64,000 bases of DNA from Paraburkholderia sp. BCC1885 (lineage in GTDB: Bacteria > Pseudomonadota > Gammaproteobacteria > Burkholderiales > Burkholderiaceae): the NCBI RefSeq assembly GCF_900996235.1, contig NZ_CAAJGM010000230.1:248001-312000 (forward strand), read 5' to 3'. The translations under genes were made by a program, and so were the position numbers. Within the stretch, counting starts at the first letter, position 1. The number at the start of each line of letters is the position of its first letter. Positions 25,620-34,402 of this stretch are shown piece by piece. The notes below the pieces were generated by a model that worked only from the letters and a program-made list of their open reading frames with translations, did no database searches and was not told where the DNA came from.

Positions 25620-26300
25620 ATGCTCATCCGTTTCGATGCCGCCGACGCCCATTGGCGCCGCGCTCCCTTGCCCGTTCTCAGTCGCGACCAGAAAGACTGG
25701 CTCACGCGCGGTGGCTCGCTGACCGCGCATCTGCGCACGCTCGGCGTGGTGACGGTGCGCGTCACGCGCGAAGCCGTCGCGCAGCCGTGGGCGGACGAAT
25801 CCGCCGCGCTCGGCGTCGATTCACGCGCACCGGTGTGGGTGCGGGAAGTGGTCTTGTCGGTCGACGGCACGCCGTTCGTCGCGGCGCACAGCATTGCGCG
25901 GCTGGCGGCGAGCGTCGGCGTCTGGCAGGCGATGCGCCGCTTGCGTACCCGCCCGCTGGCCGAGCTGCTCTACAGCGACAGCACCGTCGCGCGTTCGGCG
26001 CTGGTGAGCCGGCGGCTTACGGCGCGCCATCCGTTGTACCGGCTGGCGGCGCGGGAGATTGGCGAGGCGCATCCGCAAGCACTGGTCGCCCGGCGCTCGG
26101 TTTTCGAGCGCCACGGCGCGCCGCTGATGGTGACCGAATGCATGTTGCCCGCCATGTGGGCGCATCTGGCTGCGGCGTCGTCGGAGGCGCCGCACGAGCC
26201 GGCGCGGCCGCATCCCCGCGAACATGGACGGCCGCTCGAACACACGGTTTCGCGTGCCCATGCGCTGCCGCAGCAGGGGCGCGGCGGGTCGGGCTCATGA
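25620..26300 (+). CDS. ubiC: Chorismate lyase
   Basis: A 226-residue chorismate-pyruvate lyase, which makes 4-hydroxybenzoate, the first step of ubiquinone synthesis in the cytoplasm. Visible: WRRAPLPVLSRDQKDWLTRGGSL at the N-terminus, VWVREVVLSVDGTPFVAAHS with the substrate-binding Arg, and LMVTECMLPAMW with the conserved Glu. About 45 residues of Arg/Pro/His-rich C-terminal extension exceed the E. coli protein. The first ATG aligns with the E. coli N-terminus, so the near-leaderless promoter position is not caused by a wrong start. Confidence 0.9.
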   Translation: MLIRFDAADAHWRRAPLPVLSRDQKDWLTRGGSLTAHLRTLGVVTVRVTREAVAQPWADESAALGVDSRAPVWVREVVLSVDGTPFVAAHSIARLAASVGVWQAMRRLRTRPLAELLYSDSTVARSALVSRRLTARHPLYRLAAREIGEAHPQALVARRSVFERHGAPLMVTECMLPAMWAHLAAASSEAPHEPARPHPREHGRPLEHTVSRAHALPQQGRGGSGS

Positions 26301-26304
26301 CGTC

Positions 26305-26841
26305 ATGACGCCGAAACGCTGCTTTCCACCGGTCGTCGACGCCAACACTCAAGTCCTCGTACTCGGCAGCCTGCCCGGCGAGGTCTCGCTGGCGCAATCT
26401 CAGTATTACGCGCATAAGCAGAACCGTTTTTGGCATCTGATCGGCGACGTGACGGGCGAGGATCTGCCCGGTCTCGACTATGCAACGCGGCTGCAGACGC
26501 TGTTGCGTCATCGCATCGGCTTATGGGACGTCGTCGCCGAGGCGCAGCGCGAGGGCAGCCTGGATAGCCGGATTCGCAACCACGCGAGCAACGATTTGCT
26601 GGCCCTGGTGGAATCGCTGCCGCATCTGGGCGCCGTCGCTTTCAACGGCGGTACGGCCACGCGGCTAGGTCTGCGGGCCTTGCGGGAGGCGGCCGGAAAG
26701 GTCGAATTCATCAGCCTGCCTTCGAGCAGCCCGGCTTACACGCTGGCGTATGCGGAGAAGCTCAAGGCGTGGCAGGTGCTGCGTAACTGGCTGGCCGAGC
26801 CGGGCGCGGGCGACACTCCGCGCACCCGCGCGGTTCGTTAG
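26305..26841 (+). CDS. DNA-deoxyinosine glycosylase-like protein (uracil-DNA glycosylase superfamily)
   Basis: A 178-residue protein with the motif line typical of the hypoxanthine/deoxyinosine glycosylase branch: VLVLGSLPGEVSLAQSQYYA followed by HKQNRFW, a DVV segment after GLWDVVAEA, and a C-terminal LPSSSPAY corresponding to the DNA-intercalating loop. Such enzymes remove deaminated bases in base-excision repair. It begins 4 bases after the ubiC stop, so it is likely cotranscribed with ubiC. Nth, another repair glycosylase, is elsewhere in the window. Confidence 0.85.
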   Translation: MTPKRCFPPVVDANTQVLVLGSLPGEVSLAQSQYYAHKQNRFWHLIGDVTGEDLPGLDYATRLQTLLRHRIGLWDVVAEAQREGSLDSRIRNHASNDLLALVESLPHLGAVAFNGGTATRLGLRALREAAGKVEFISLPSSSPAYTLAYAEKLKAWQVLRNWLAEPGAGDTPRTRAVR

Positions 26842-27006
26842 CGTCTCGCACGCTCGCCCTGGTGCATCGCTGACCGAACAAGCCGGACAAGCCCAACAAG
26901 CCCCGCCCGTTAGCCCCGCGCCCCAAACGATTCGCCGCGGCCCCGACCATGGCCAATGCTATGCTCTCGTTCGAACCAAAATGACGTCTCTCAAGCGACA
27001 TCCCAC

Positions 27007-27927
27007 ATGACCAAACTGATCAAGCGTGCTTCCGCCGAAGCGCGTGCTTTCCGCAACAAACAGGCCGACGCCGGCGTCAATCCGAAGCTGCAAAAAATGA
27101 CCCGCACGACGAAGCGTGCCGCACCCGACGACGATCTCGACGACGCCCCTCAAATCGAAGCCCCGCGCAAGCCGCGCTTTGCCCCGGTGACGTTCTCGGA
27201 AGAGAGCGGCGTGCGCTATCTGCATTTCGGCACGGAGTGGGTGCAAGGCGCGATGCGCTTGCGCAAGCCGGATCACATCGAGCTCGAATACGCCGAGCAG
27301 ATGATGGCCTGGCTGCTTTTCCTCGAAACGCCGAAGCGCATCGTTCAGCTCGGTCTGGGCGCCGCGGCGCTGACCAAATTCGCGTATCGCTTTCTGACGC
27401 GTGCGAAGGTCGAAGCGGTGGAATTGAATCCGGCCGTGGTGATCGCGGCGCGCACGATGTTCGAGCTGCCGTATGACGACGCGCGTCTGACGGTGCACGA
27501 AATCGACGCGTGGGACTTCGTCAACGACCGCGCGAATCACGGCACGATCGGCGCGTTGCAGATCGACGTCTACGATGCGACGGCGCGCGGTCCGGTGCTC
27601 GATAGCGTCGCGTTCTACCGCGCCGTGCGCGCCTGCCTCGCCGATGCGGGCGTGGTGACGGTCAACCTGTTCGGCGATCATCCGAGCTTCGTGCGCAACA
27701 TGAAGCGGCTGAACGAAGCCTTCGACGGCCGCGTGTTCGCGCTGCCCGAAGTACACGATGGCAATCGCGTAGCCATCGCGTTCTCGGGCCCCGCGCTCGA
27801 GGTGCCGTTCGCCACCTTGCAGGCGCGCGCCAAAGTGATCGAAGCGGAACTCGGCCTGCCGGCCCGCAAGTGGATCAAAGGCTTGCAGGAATCGACCGGG
27901 CAGCAAACCGGTTCGTTCCGGATCTAG
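27007..27927 (+). CDS. Spermidine synthase-like (aminopropyltransferase fold) protein
   Basis: A 306-residue protein with a Rossmann methyltransferase/spermidine synthase core: RIVQLGLGAAALTKFAYRFL (dcSAM/SAM loop), VEAVELNPAVVIAARTMF (acidic residue at the end of strand 2), and DARLTVHEIDAWDFV. The normal spermidine synthase signature GGGDG is replaced by LGLGAA, so substrate specificity is doubtful. The first 60 residues are basic and probably disordered. I chose the ATG at 27007 (MTKLIKRA); the frame is open 17 codons further up. A hairpin follows at 27957. Confidence 0.8.
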   Translation: MTKLIKRASAEARAFRNKQADAGVNPKLQKMTRTTKRAAPDDDLDDAPQIEAPRKPRFAPVTFSEESGVRYLHFGTEWVQGAMRLRKPDHIELEYAEQMMAWLLFLETPKRIVQLGLGAAALTKFAYRFLTRAKVEAVELNPAVVIAARTMFELPYDDARLTVHEIDAWDFVNDRANHGTIGALQIDVYDATARGPVLDSVAFYRAVRACLADAGVVTVNLFGDHPSFVRNMKRLNEAFDGRVFALPEVHDGNRVAIAFSGPALEVPFATLQARAKVIEAELGLPARKWIKGLQESTGQQTGSFRI

Positions 27928-27956
27928 GCACCCCGCGCCGCGCGACGATCTCCATC

Positions 27957-27979
27957 CGGCGGGCATTTCCTGCCCGCCG
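27957..27979 (+). terminator. Stem-loop after the spermidine synthase-like gene
   Basis: CGGCGGGCA and TGCCCGCCG form a perfect 9-bp stem with loop TTTCC, followed by CGTCGTTCTTTCC. The T-tract is interrupted, so termination is moderate. It lies 30 bases after the stop. Confidence 0.6.
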
Positions 27980-28168
27980 CGTCGTTCTTTCCTACGGTTT
28001 CCGGCATGGTCCCGCCTCGGGTCCACCCTGCTTGACCGTACCTTTGCGACTCCTATACTCTTTCATTGCTTTCGGACGTCCGTGGCCCATCCGCAGGACG
28101 GCCATGAGCCGTCGGGTCCGCCACCCGTCAATCACGGGACAAATCAATAAAAGGAAAGAGGAGACGTC

Positions 28169-28408
28169 ATGGCTCACGACGCCACCGCGAACAAGGCCAG
28201 CCGCCGCTGGCTCTGGTTGCTGCTGCTTCCCTGGATCGCGATGATCTGGGTGCCGTCATACAACAAGGTGGAACCCCAGTTGTTCGATTTCCCGTTCTTT
28301 TACTGGTATCAGCTGTTGTGGGTGCTGATCAGCGCGGTCATCACGGCTCTGGTGTACTTCAAGACCAAACGGCGTTTGCCGGATAGCTCGCAAGGGGGCG
28401 CCCGATGA
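28169..28408 (+). CDS. DUF3311 small membrane protein
   Basis: A 79-residue protein with two transmembrane helices (about 13-30, WLWLLLLPWIAMIWVP, and 43-63, YWYQLLWVLISAVITALVYF). It matches DUF3311, a companion subunit almost always encoded directly before a sodium:solute symporter. AGGAGA lies 6 bases before the ATG, and its stop overlaps the next start in ATGA, so the two are translationally coupled. Confidence 0.93.
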   Translation: MAHDATANKASRRWLWLLLLPWIAMIWVPSYNKVEPQLFDFPFFYWYQLLWVLISAVITALVYFKTKRRLPDSSQGGAR

Positions 28409-29955
28409 ATCCCGTCGCCACCTTTGTCTTCGTTCTGTTCTTTATCGGCGTCACCATTCTCGGCTTCATTGCGGCTCACTGGCGGCGCGGCGATCTCGCG
28501 CACCTGGAGGAATGGGGCCTCGGCGGGCGGCGCTTCGGCACCATCGTCACATGGTTCCTGCTGGGCGGCGACCTGTACACCGCGTACACCTTCGTCGCGG
28601 TGCCCGCGCTGGTATTCGGCGCCGGCGCCACGGGCTTCTTCGCGCTGCCTTATACGATCCTGATCTATCCGTTTGCTTTTGTCGTGTTCCCGAAATTGTG
28701 GAGCATTGCGAAACGTCACGGCTACGTGACGTCGGCCGACTTCGTCAACGCCCGCTATGGCAGCAAGACGCTGGCTCTGGCCGTCGCGGTGACCGGTATC
28801 GTCGCCACCATGCCGTACATCGCGCTGCAACTGGTGGGTATCGAAGTGGTGATCGGCGCGCTCGGGTTCGACACGACGGGTTTCGTCGGCGATCTGCCGC
28901 TCATCATCGCCTTCGCGATTCTGGCTGCCTACACGTACACCTCGGGCCTGCGCGCGCCGGCCATGATCGCGGTCGTCAAGGACGTGCTGATCTACGTCAC
29001 GATTGCCGCCGCGGTGATCGTGATTCCGCCGCAACTGGGCGGCTTTGGCCATATCTTCGGCGCGGTGCCGCCGGCCAAGCTGCTGCTCAAGGCGCCGGAC
29101 GTGTCGAGCCTGAACGGCTATAGCGCCTACGCCACGCTCGCAGTGGGCTCGGCGCTCGCGCTGTTCCTTTATCCGCACTCGATTACCGCGGTGCTGTCGT
29201 CGAAATCGGGCAATACGATCCGCCGCAACATGGCCATGCTGCCGGCCTATTCGCTGGTGCTCGGCCTGCTTGCGCTGCTCGGCTTCATGGCGCTCGCGGC
29301 GGGCGTGAAGGACATGCCGGAGTACGCGCCGTACTTCAAGGCCTTCGGACCGAACTTCGCCGTGCCCGCGCTATTCCTGCACTTCTTCCCGTCGTGGTTC
29401 GTCGGCGTGGCGTTCGCGGCCATCGGCATCGGCGCGCTGGTGCCGGCGGCGATCATGTCGATTGCGGCGGCCAACCTGTACACACGCAACATCCACAAGG
29501 AGTTCATCAACCGCCATATGACCAACGAGCAGGAAACCAACATCGCCAAACTGGTTTCGCTGATCGTCAAGGTGGGGGCGGTGGCCTTCATTCTTGGCTT
29601 GCCGCTGACGTATGCAATCCAGTTGCAGTTGCTGGGCGGCATCTGGATCATCCAGACGCTGCCGGCTATCGTGCTTGGTCTGTACACGCGTGTGCTCGAC
29701 TATCGCGGCCTGCTGCTCGGCTGGGCCGTCGGTATCGGCACCGGCACCTGGATGGCGGTTTCGCTGAAACTGGCCGGTTCGATCTTCACGATCCATCTGT
29801 TCGGCGTGGCGATTCCCGGTTATGCCGCGGTGTGGTCGCTGATCGTCAACCTGGTGGTGTCGGTGGTGGTGAGCCTGCTGGTGCGCGCGGTGGGTCTCAA
29901 GCACGCCGAAGACCGCACCAGTCCGGAAGATTATCTGGACGTGGTGGAAAGCTGA
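28405..29955 (+). CDS. Sodium:solute symporter (monocarboxylate permease type)
   Basis: A 516-residue transporter of the SSS family with about 13 transmembrane helices. Start: NPVATFVFVLFFIGVTILGFIAA; EEWGLGGRRFGTIVTWFLLGGDLYTAYTF is the usual first-loop region, and the middle has ALFLYPHSITAVLSSKSGNTIRRN. Pairing with DUF3311 and this sequence type resemble MctP-like carriers of lactate, pyruvate or other short monocarboxylates; the actual substrate is inferred only. A strong terminator ends the two-gene operon. Confidence 0.9.
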   Translation: MNPVATFVFVLFFIGVTILGFIAAHWRRGDLAHLEEWGLGGRRFGTIVTWFLLGGDLYTAYTFVAVPALVFGAGATGFFALPYTILIYPFAFVVFPKLWSIAKRHGYVTSADFVNARYGSKTLALAVAVTGIVATMPYIALQLVGIEVVIGALGFDTTGFVGDLPLIIAFAILAAYTYTSGLRAPAMIAVVKDVLIYVTIAAAVIVIPPQLGGFGHIFGAVPPAKLLLKAPDVSSLNGYSAYATLAVGSALALFLYPHSITAVLSSKSGNTIRRNMAMLPAYSLVLGLLALLGFMALAAGVKDMPEYAPYFKAFGPNFAVPALFLHFFPSWFVGVAFAAIGIGALVPAAIMSIAAANLYTRNIHKEFINRHMTNEQETNIAKLVSLIVKVGAVAFILGLPLTYAIQLQLLGGIWIIQTLPAIVLGLYTRVLDYRGLLLGWAVGIGTGTWMAVSLKLAGSIFTIHLFGVAIPGYAAVWSLIVNLVVSVVVSLLVRAVGLKHAEDRTSPEDYLDVVES

Positions 29956-29995
29956 CGGATCAGTCGTACCGTCGGCATTTCCGATGCTTCTCAAG

Positions 29996-30033
29996 CGCCC
30001 GCAACGAAAATTTGCGGGCGTTTTGCATTTTGG
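29996..30033 (+). terminator. Rho-independent terminator after the symporter gene
   Basis: CGCCCGCAA and TTGCGGGCG form a perfect 9-bp stem with a 7-base loop, followed by TTTTGCATTTTGG. Confidence 0.85.
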
Positions 30034-30072
30034 TGCAGGATAGGCGGATTGCCGCTCCCGTCCCGCGCGACC

Positions 30073-31215
30073 ATGTCTTCAGCCGACTCCGAGTCCCATT
30101 CCGTGATGCCGCGCCGTACCCGCTTCGGGCGCGTCGTCCGGGCGGTCGTCTCGCCGTACTACCGTTACCGGCACGCCAAGCTGCTGCATAGCGTGCGGGT
30201 CGGCCTGGCAATGATCGTGTCGATTCTCGCCACCACGGGCATCGATATTCCGCATGGCATCTGGTCGTCGGTGACGCTGCTGGTGGTGATCGGCGGCTTG
30301 CAGCATCACGGCAACATCCGCAAGAAAGCGGCGGACCGGGCAGCGGGGACCTTGCTCGGCGCGTCCATCGGGCTCGTGCTCATCCTGCAGCAAAACCTGT
30401 TCGGCTCGCTCTGGCTCACTTATGTGCTGATGTCCATCGTGGCGGGCATCTGCGCGTGGTATGCCATCGGCAAGGCAGGCTATATCGGGTTGCTGACGGC
30501 GATCACCATGTGCATCGTGGCGGGCCATGGCGACAATCTGATCGACACCGGCCTGTGGCGCACGCTGAACGTGCTGATCGGCATTGTGATCGCGCTGGCG
30601 TTCTCATTTGCGCTGCCGCTGCACGCCACCTATTCGTGGCGCTATCTGCTCGCCGACAATCTGCGCGGCTGTGCGCGGATCTACACCCGTCTCGTGGATG
30701 GCGAACCATTCGACGCCGACGAACAGATCAAGACGTTTCTGGAACTGAATGCGCGGCTCGTGCAATTGCGCGGACTGATGCCATCCGTGGCGAAGGAGAT
30801 CGAGGCGCCGGCGGCGAAACTCGAAGAGATTCAGCGCGTGCATCGCTCGGTGTTGAGTGCGCTGGAAATCATGGCGACCGGCGCGCTCGCACAGGCGGAT
30901 GTGGCCGGCCGTGCGGCATTTGCACAGCAATGCGGGGCCGAGGCGCGCGCGGTGCGGGCCATGCTGCTGGCCATGGCGCGCGGCTTGCGCTTTGGCGGCG
31001 CGGCGCGCTTTCTCGCGCCCAAGGTGGTGCTGGCGTGTGTTCCCGGCGGCGCGTTCGCGCCGCACCTGGCGCCCGAATTGCAAGGGCCGTATTGGCTGGG
31101 GGAGCGGATGATCGAGCAGGTCGACCACTTGCGGGCCTTGCTGCTCGAAACGGAGCCGAACTGGAATATCGAGCGGCACGGCCCGCAACTTCAGAAAGCG
31201 GCGGACGCGCGGTGA
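30073..31215 (+). CDS. FUSC-family inner-membrane protein
   Basis: A 380-residue protein with about six N-terminal membrane helices (for example SVRVGLAMIVSILATTGIDI, GTLLGASIGLVLIL, WLTYVLMSIVAGICAWYAIG, LNVLIGIVIALAFSFALPL) and a cytoplasmic helical C-terminal half. This is the layout of the FUSC/aromatic-acid exporter (YccS/AaeB-like) family. RAAGTLLGASIG matches the family's characteristic arginine-containing segment. There is no adjacent AaeA-like membrane-fusion gene, so the exported compound is unknown. ATG 30073 was chosen; MPRRTRF at 30106 is another possible start. Confidence 0.82.
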   Translation: MSSADSESHSVMPRRTRFGRVVRAVVSPYYRYRHAKLLHSVRVGLAMIVSILATTGIDIPHGIWSSVTLLVVIGGLQHHGNIRKKAADRAAGTLLGASIGLVLILQQNLFGSLWLTYVLMSIVAGICAWYAIGKAGYIGLLTAITMCIVAGHGDNLIDTGLWRTLNVLIGIVIALAFSFALPLHATYSWRYLLADNLRGCARIYTRLVDGEPFDADEQIKTFLELNARLVQLRGLMPSVAKEIEAPAAKLEEIQRVHRSVLSALEIMATGALAQADVAGRAAFAQQCGAEARAVRAMLLAMARGLRFGGAARFLAPKVVLACVPGGAFAPHLAPELQGPYWLGERMIEQVDHLRALLLETEPNWNIERHGPQLQKAADAR

Positions 31216-31301
31216 CCGGTTGAAACGCCGCGCGCTTAACACGCGGTTTTCCGCGCCGCCGAGCGCAGACGGAACAGCCGCCGCGCTTGATCGATTCGCG
31301 C

Positions 31302-31718
31302 TCAGTTCGTGTGGGGAAGGGTCACCATCCAGCCGATGCCAAACTTGTCCGTCAGCATACCGAAGCCCTGGCTCCAGAAGGTGGCCTGCCAGGGCATGTC
31401 GACCTTGCCGCCTTCGGCCAGCGCGTTAAAGAGCTTTTCGCCGTGAGCGGCGTCATTGGCCGTGAGCGACAGTTTGAAGCCATCGTGCGTGACGGTGTCG
31501 CTCATGCAGTTGTCGGACATCATCAGGACGGACGAGCCGATCTTCACCGAGGCATGCATCACCATGTTGTCGAACTTCGGATCGACCTGGCGGTTGGCGT
31601 CGGGCGGCGCGTCCTTATAGTGCAGCTTGAGCTGCACTTCGGCGCCGATTTTGTCGGTGTAGAACTGAATGGCCTGTTCGCAGCGGCCATCGAAAAATAT
31701 ATAAGACTGGATTTCCAT
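31302..31718 (-). CDS. VOC family protein, PhnB-like
   Basis: A 138-residue glyoxalase/bleomycin-resistance-fold protein of the PhnB/3-demethylubiquinone-methyltransferase-like group. Features: YIFFDGRCEQAIQFYTDKIGAEV at the start, VMHASVKIGSSVLMMSDN in the middle and FGMLTDKFGIGWMVT at the C-terminus. AGGAG lies 8 bases before the ATG at 31718. The reaction is unknown despite the PhnB name often attached to this family. It follows talB in the same direction but beyond that gene's terminator. Confidence 0.88.
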   Translation of the reverse strand: MEIQSYIFFDGRCEQAIQFYTDKIGAEVQLKLHYKDAPPDANRQVDPKFDNMVMHASVKIGSSVLMMSDNCMSDTVTHDGFKLSLTANDAAHGEKLFNALAEGGKVDMPWQATFWSQGFGMLTDKFGIGWMVTLPHTN

Positions 31719-31771
31719 CTTCGTCTCCTGTCGATCAGAGTGACGTTCTGGACGCCGCATCCGCCCACGCG

Positions 31772-31819
31772 AAAAAAACGACGCCACAGCGAACGATTGT
31801 AGTCGTCCGCTGTGGCGTC
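31772..31819 (-). terminator. Rho-independent terminator after talB
   Basis: GACGCCACAGCG (31780-31791) and CGCTGTGGCGTC (31808-31819) form a perfect 12-bp stem. An inner ACGA/TCGT pairing extends it. Read leftward it runs into a T7 tract. It is 85 bases beyond the talB stop. Confidence 0.88.
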
Positions 31820-31903
31820 ATTTGTGAAATCCGGTAAAGGTGAGGCGTGGCGGCGCGTCGCGGCCGTGTTGCTCGCCGCTCGCGCCGCGCCTCCCGCCAG
31901 CGC

Positions 31904-32857
31904 TTAACGCAGTTCTTCGATCAGCTTTTCCAGCTTGACTGCATCCGCGGCGAACGCGCGAATCCCTTCGGCGAGTTTTTCCGTGGCCATGGCTTCGTCG
32001 TTGACGAGGAAGCGGAAAGTCGATTCGTCCACCGCCACGCGTTCGATATTCGCACCCTGGCCCAGTTCCGGCGACAGCTTGCGCTCCACCTTGTCGGTGC
32101 TGTCCTGCAGTTTTTGCAGCAGATCCGGGCTGATCGTCAGCAGGTCGCAGCCCGCCAGTTCGAGCACCTGGCCCGGCGTGCGGAAGCTCGCGCCCATCAC
32201 TTCGGTCTTGTAGCCGAACTTCTTGTAGTACGCGTAAATTCGGCGCACCGACTGCACGCCCGGATCGTTCGCGCCGCCGTCTTTCGCTTCATCCCACGCG
32301 CTGCCGGCGTTCTTCTTGTACCAGTCGTAGATGCGGCCCACGAACGGCGAGATCAGTTGCGCACCCGCTTCGGCACAGGCGGCGGCCTGGGCGAGCGAGA
32401 ACAGCAGCGTCATGTTGCAGTGAATGCCTTCCTTCTGCAGTTGCTCGGCCGCGCGCACGCCTTCCCACGTGGACGCCAGTTTGATCAGGATGCGCTCGCG
32501 GCCGATGCCGGCGGCTTCGTACAGCTTGATCAGTTCGTGACCCTTGTCGATCGAGCCCTTGATGTCGAACGACAGGCGCGCGTCGACTTCGGTCGACACG
32601 CGGCCCGGGATGATCTTGAGGATTTCCGTGCCGAACGCGATCAGCAGGTTGTCGATAATCGCACCGACCGGCTTCGAGGCGTGATCGCGCACGGTTTTTT
32701 CGAGCAGCGGGCGATAGTCGTCCTTCTGCACGGCCTTGAGGATCAGCGACGGGTTGGTGGTCGCGTCCTGCGGCTTGTACTGGGCGAGTTGCTGGAAGTC
32801 ACCGGTATCGGCGACGACGGTCGTGAATTGCTTGAGTTGATCGAGTGCGGTAGTCAT
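31904..32857 (-). CDS. talB: Transaldolase
   Basis: A 317-residue class I transaldolase of the pentose phosphate pathway, moving a dihydroxyacetone unit between sugar phosphates in the cytoplasm. Signature DATTNPSLIL is at 31-40, the Schiff-base Lys126 lies in ILIKLASTWEGV, and NMTLLFSLAQAAACAEAGAQLISPFVGRI is conserved. Length and motifs match the TalA/TalB group. GAAGG precedes the ATG. The 235 bases between its start and benE hold its promoter. Confidence 0.96.
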   Translation of the reverse strand: MTTALDQLKQFTTVVADTGDFQQLAQYKPQDATTNPSLILKAVQKDDYRPLLEKTVRDHASKPVGAIIDNLLIAFGTEILKIIPGRVSTEVDARLSFDIKGSIDKGHELIKLYEAAGIGRERILIKLASTWEGVRAAEQLQKEGIHCNMTLLFSLAQAAACAEAGAQLISPFVGRIYDWYKKNAGSAWDEAKDGGANDPGVQSVRRIYAYYKKFGYKTEVMGASFRTPGQVLELAGCDLLTISPDLLQKLQDSTDKVERKLSPELGQGANIERVAVDESTFRFLVNDEAMATEKLAEGIRAFAADAVKLEKLIEELR

Positions 32858-33093
32858 GTCGAGCCTTCAAGGCGCACAGGCGCAATGGTCCAAAGGTGGA
32901 GGGTGCCGCAGAGGAAACCGGGCGGTTGCTCCTGCGGCAGCATTTCACGCTGCGGCACTTCCACGATTCTGCCGGGAAATGCCGCCCGATACTTCTATTC
33001 TATGGCGGATCGGTCGATGCGGCGTCGCCACTTGCCCGCGCCGGTCGGTTCTATCTCAGATGATGTCCGATTCCGCCTTCGCGCGGCGGTCAT

Positions 33094-34314
33094 TCAGGCG
33101 CGCCGCGCGTTCAGCACGACTTGCGTCAACACGCCCGCCACCAGCCCCCAGAACGCCGAGCCGATCGACAGCAGCGTGAGGCCGGAGGCGGTCACCATGA
33201 AGGTGACCAGCGCCGCTTCGCGCTGCTTCAGGTCCTGCATGGCGTTGGCCAGCCCGCTCATGATCGAGCCGAACAGCGCGAGCGCCGCCACCGATACCAC
33301 CAGCGCCTTGGGCAGCGAGGCGAACAGGGCAGCGATGGTGGCGCCGAAAATCCCGGCGATCAGGTAAAACACGCCACACCAGACGGCGGCGGTGTAGCGC
33401 TTGTTACGATCTTCATGGGCTTCCGGGCCTGTACAGATGGCTGCAGTTATCGCCGCAAGATTGATGCCGTGCGAGCCAAACGGCGCGAGCAGCAGCGAGG
33501 CGATGCCGGTCGTGGCGATCAGCGGGGCGGACGGCGTGGTGTAGCCGTCGGCGCGCAACACGGCGATGCCCGGCACATTCTGCGAGGCCATTGCCACCAC
33601 GAAGAGCGGAATGCCGATGCTGACGATGGCCGCAACGGAAAACACAGGCACGGTCAGCACCGGATGCGCGAGCGCCACATGAAAGTGGCTGAAGTCGAGC
33701 AGGCCGAGGCCGCCGGCCACCGCCGTGCCGACGACGAGCGTCGTCACGATGGCATAGCGCGGCGCGAGGCGCTTGATGACGAGGTAGGTGAAGAACATCG
33801 CCAGCACCAGTGCGGTCTGGAATTGCGCCGCGCGGAAAATTTCGATGCCGATCTCGAACAGGATGCCCGCCAGCAGCGCGGAGGCGATGCCGGCCGGGAT
33901 TTTCTTCATCAACGTATCGAACCAGCCGGTCAGGCCGACCACGGTCAGCAGCAGCGCGCAGACGATAAACGCGCCGATCGCTTCCGGATAGGCCACGTGC
34001 GCGAGCGACGTCACCAGCAGCGCCGCGCCCGGCGTCGACCAGGCAATCACGATCGGCGCGCGAAAGCGCAGCGACAGGCCGATGGTGCAAAGCGCCATGC
34101 CGACCGACAGCGCCCAGATCCACGAGGAAATCTGCGCGTCGGACAGATGCGCCGCCTGACCCGCCTGGAACATCAGCACGAGCGAGCTGGTGTAGCCCGT
34201 CATCATCGCGACGAAGCCGGCCACGACCGCCGACAGGGACGTATCCGCGAACGGCCGAAGACGCGCCGGCGGCGCGGCGGAAGGGGACAGCTCGGGCGAC
34301 GAAGGGGAGCTCAT
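33094..34314 (-). CDS. benE: BenE-family benzoate/H+ symporter-like protein
   Basis: A 406-residue inner-membrane protein with about 12 helices, matching the BenE family of benzoate:proton symporters. Visible: AVVAGFVAMMTGYTSSLVLMFQAG, FRAPIVIAWSTPGAALL, and the central NVPGIAVLRADGYTTPSAPLIATTGIAS followed by FGSHGINLAAITAAICTGPEAHED. No benzoate degradation genes (benABCD, cat) are nearby, so the substrate is an inference from family membership. It follows the VWA gene in the same direction with a gap of about 80 bases. Confidence 0.88.
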   Translation of the reverse strand: MSSPSSPELSPSAAPPARLRPFADTSLSAVVAGFVAMMTGYTSSLVLMFQAGQAAHLSDAQISSWIWALSVGMALCTIGLSLRFRAPIVIAWSTPGAALLVTSLAHVAYPEAIGAFIVCALLLTVVGLTGWFDTLMKKIPAGIASALLAGILFEIGIEIFRAAQFQTALVLAMFFTYLVIKRLAPRYAIVTTLVVGTAVAGGLGLLDFSHFHVALAHPVLTVPVFSVAAIVSIGIPLFVVAMASQNVPGIAVLRADGYTTPSAPLIATTGIASLLLAPFGSHGINLAAITAAICTGPEAHEDRNKRYTAAVWCGVFYLIAGIFGATIAALFASLPKALVVSVAALALFGSIMSGLANAMQDLKQREAALVTFMVTASGLTLLSIGSAFWGLVAGVLTQVVLNARRA

Positions 34315-34357
34315 GCAGAAGGTCTCAGGGTTTTGTGTGTAGCGGTATGTGAGCCAG

Positions 34358-34402
34358 CTTATTTTCCAGACTTATTTTCCAGACTTATTTTCGAACTTAT
34401 TT
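34358..34402. repeat. Tandem 13-bp repeat spanning the stop codon of the VWA gene
   Basis: CTTATTTTCCAGA occurs at 34358-34370 and 34371-34383. A third degenerate copy starts at 34384 and a partial copy (CTTATTT) at 34396-34402. Read leftward every unit begins with AAATAAG, so the TAA stop of the VWA gene (34397-34399) is followed by two or three more copies of its own stop context. This looks like slipped-strand duplication of the gene's 3' end. Confidence 0.85.
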
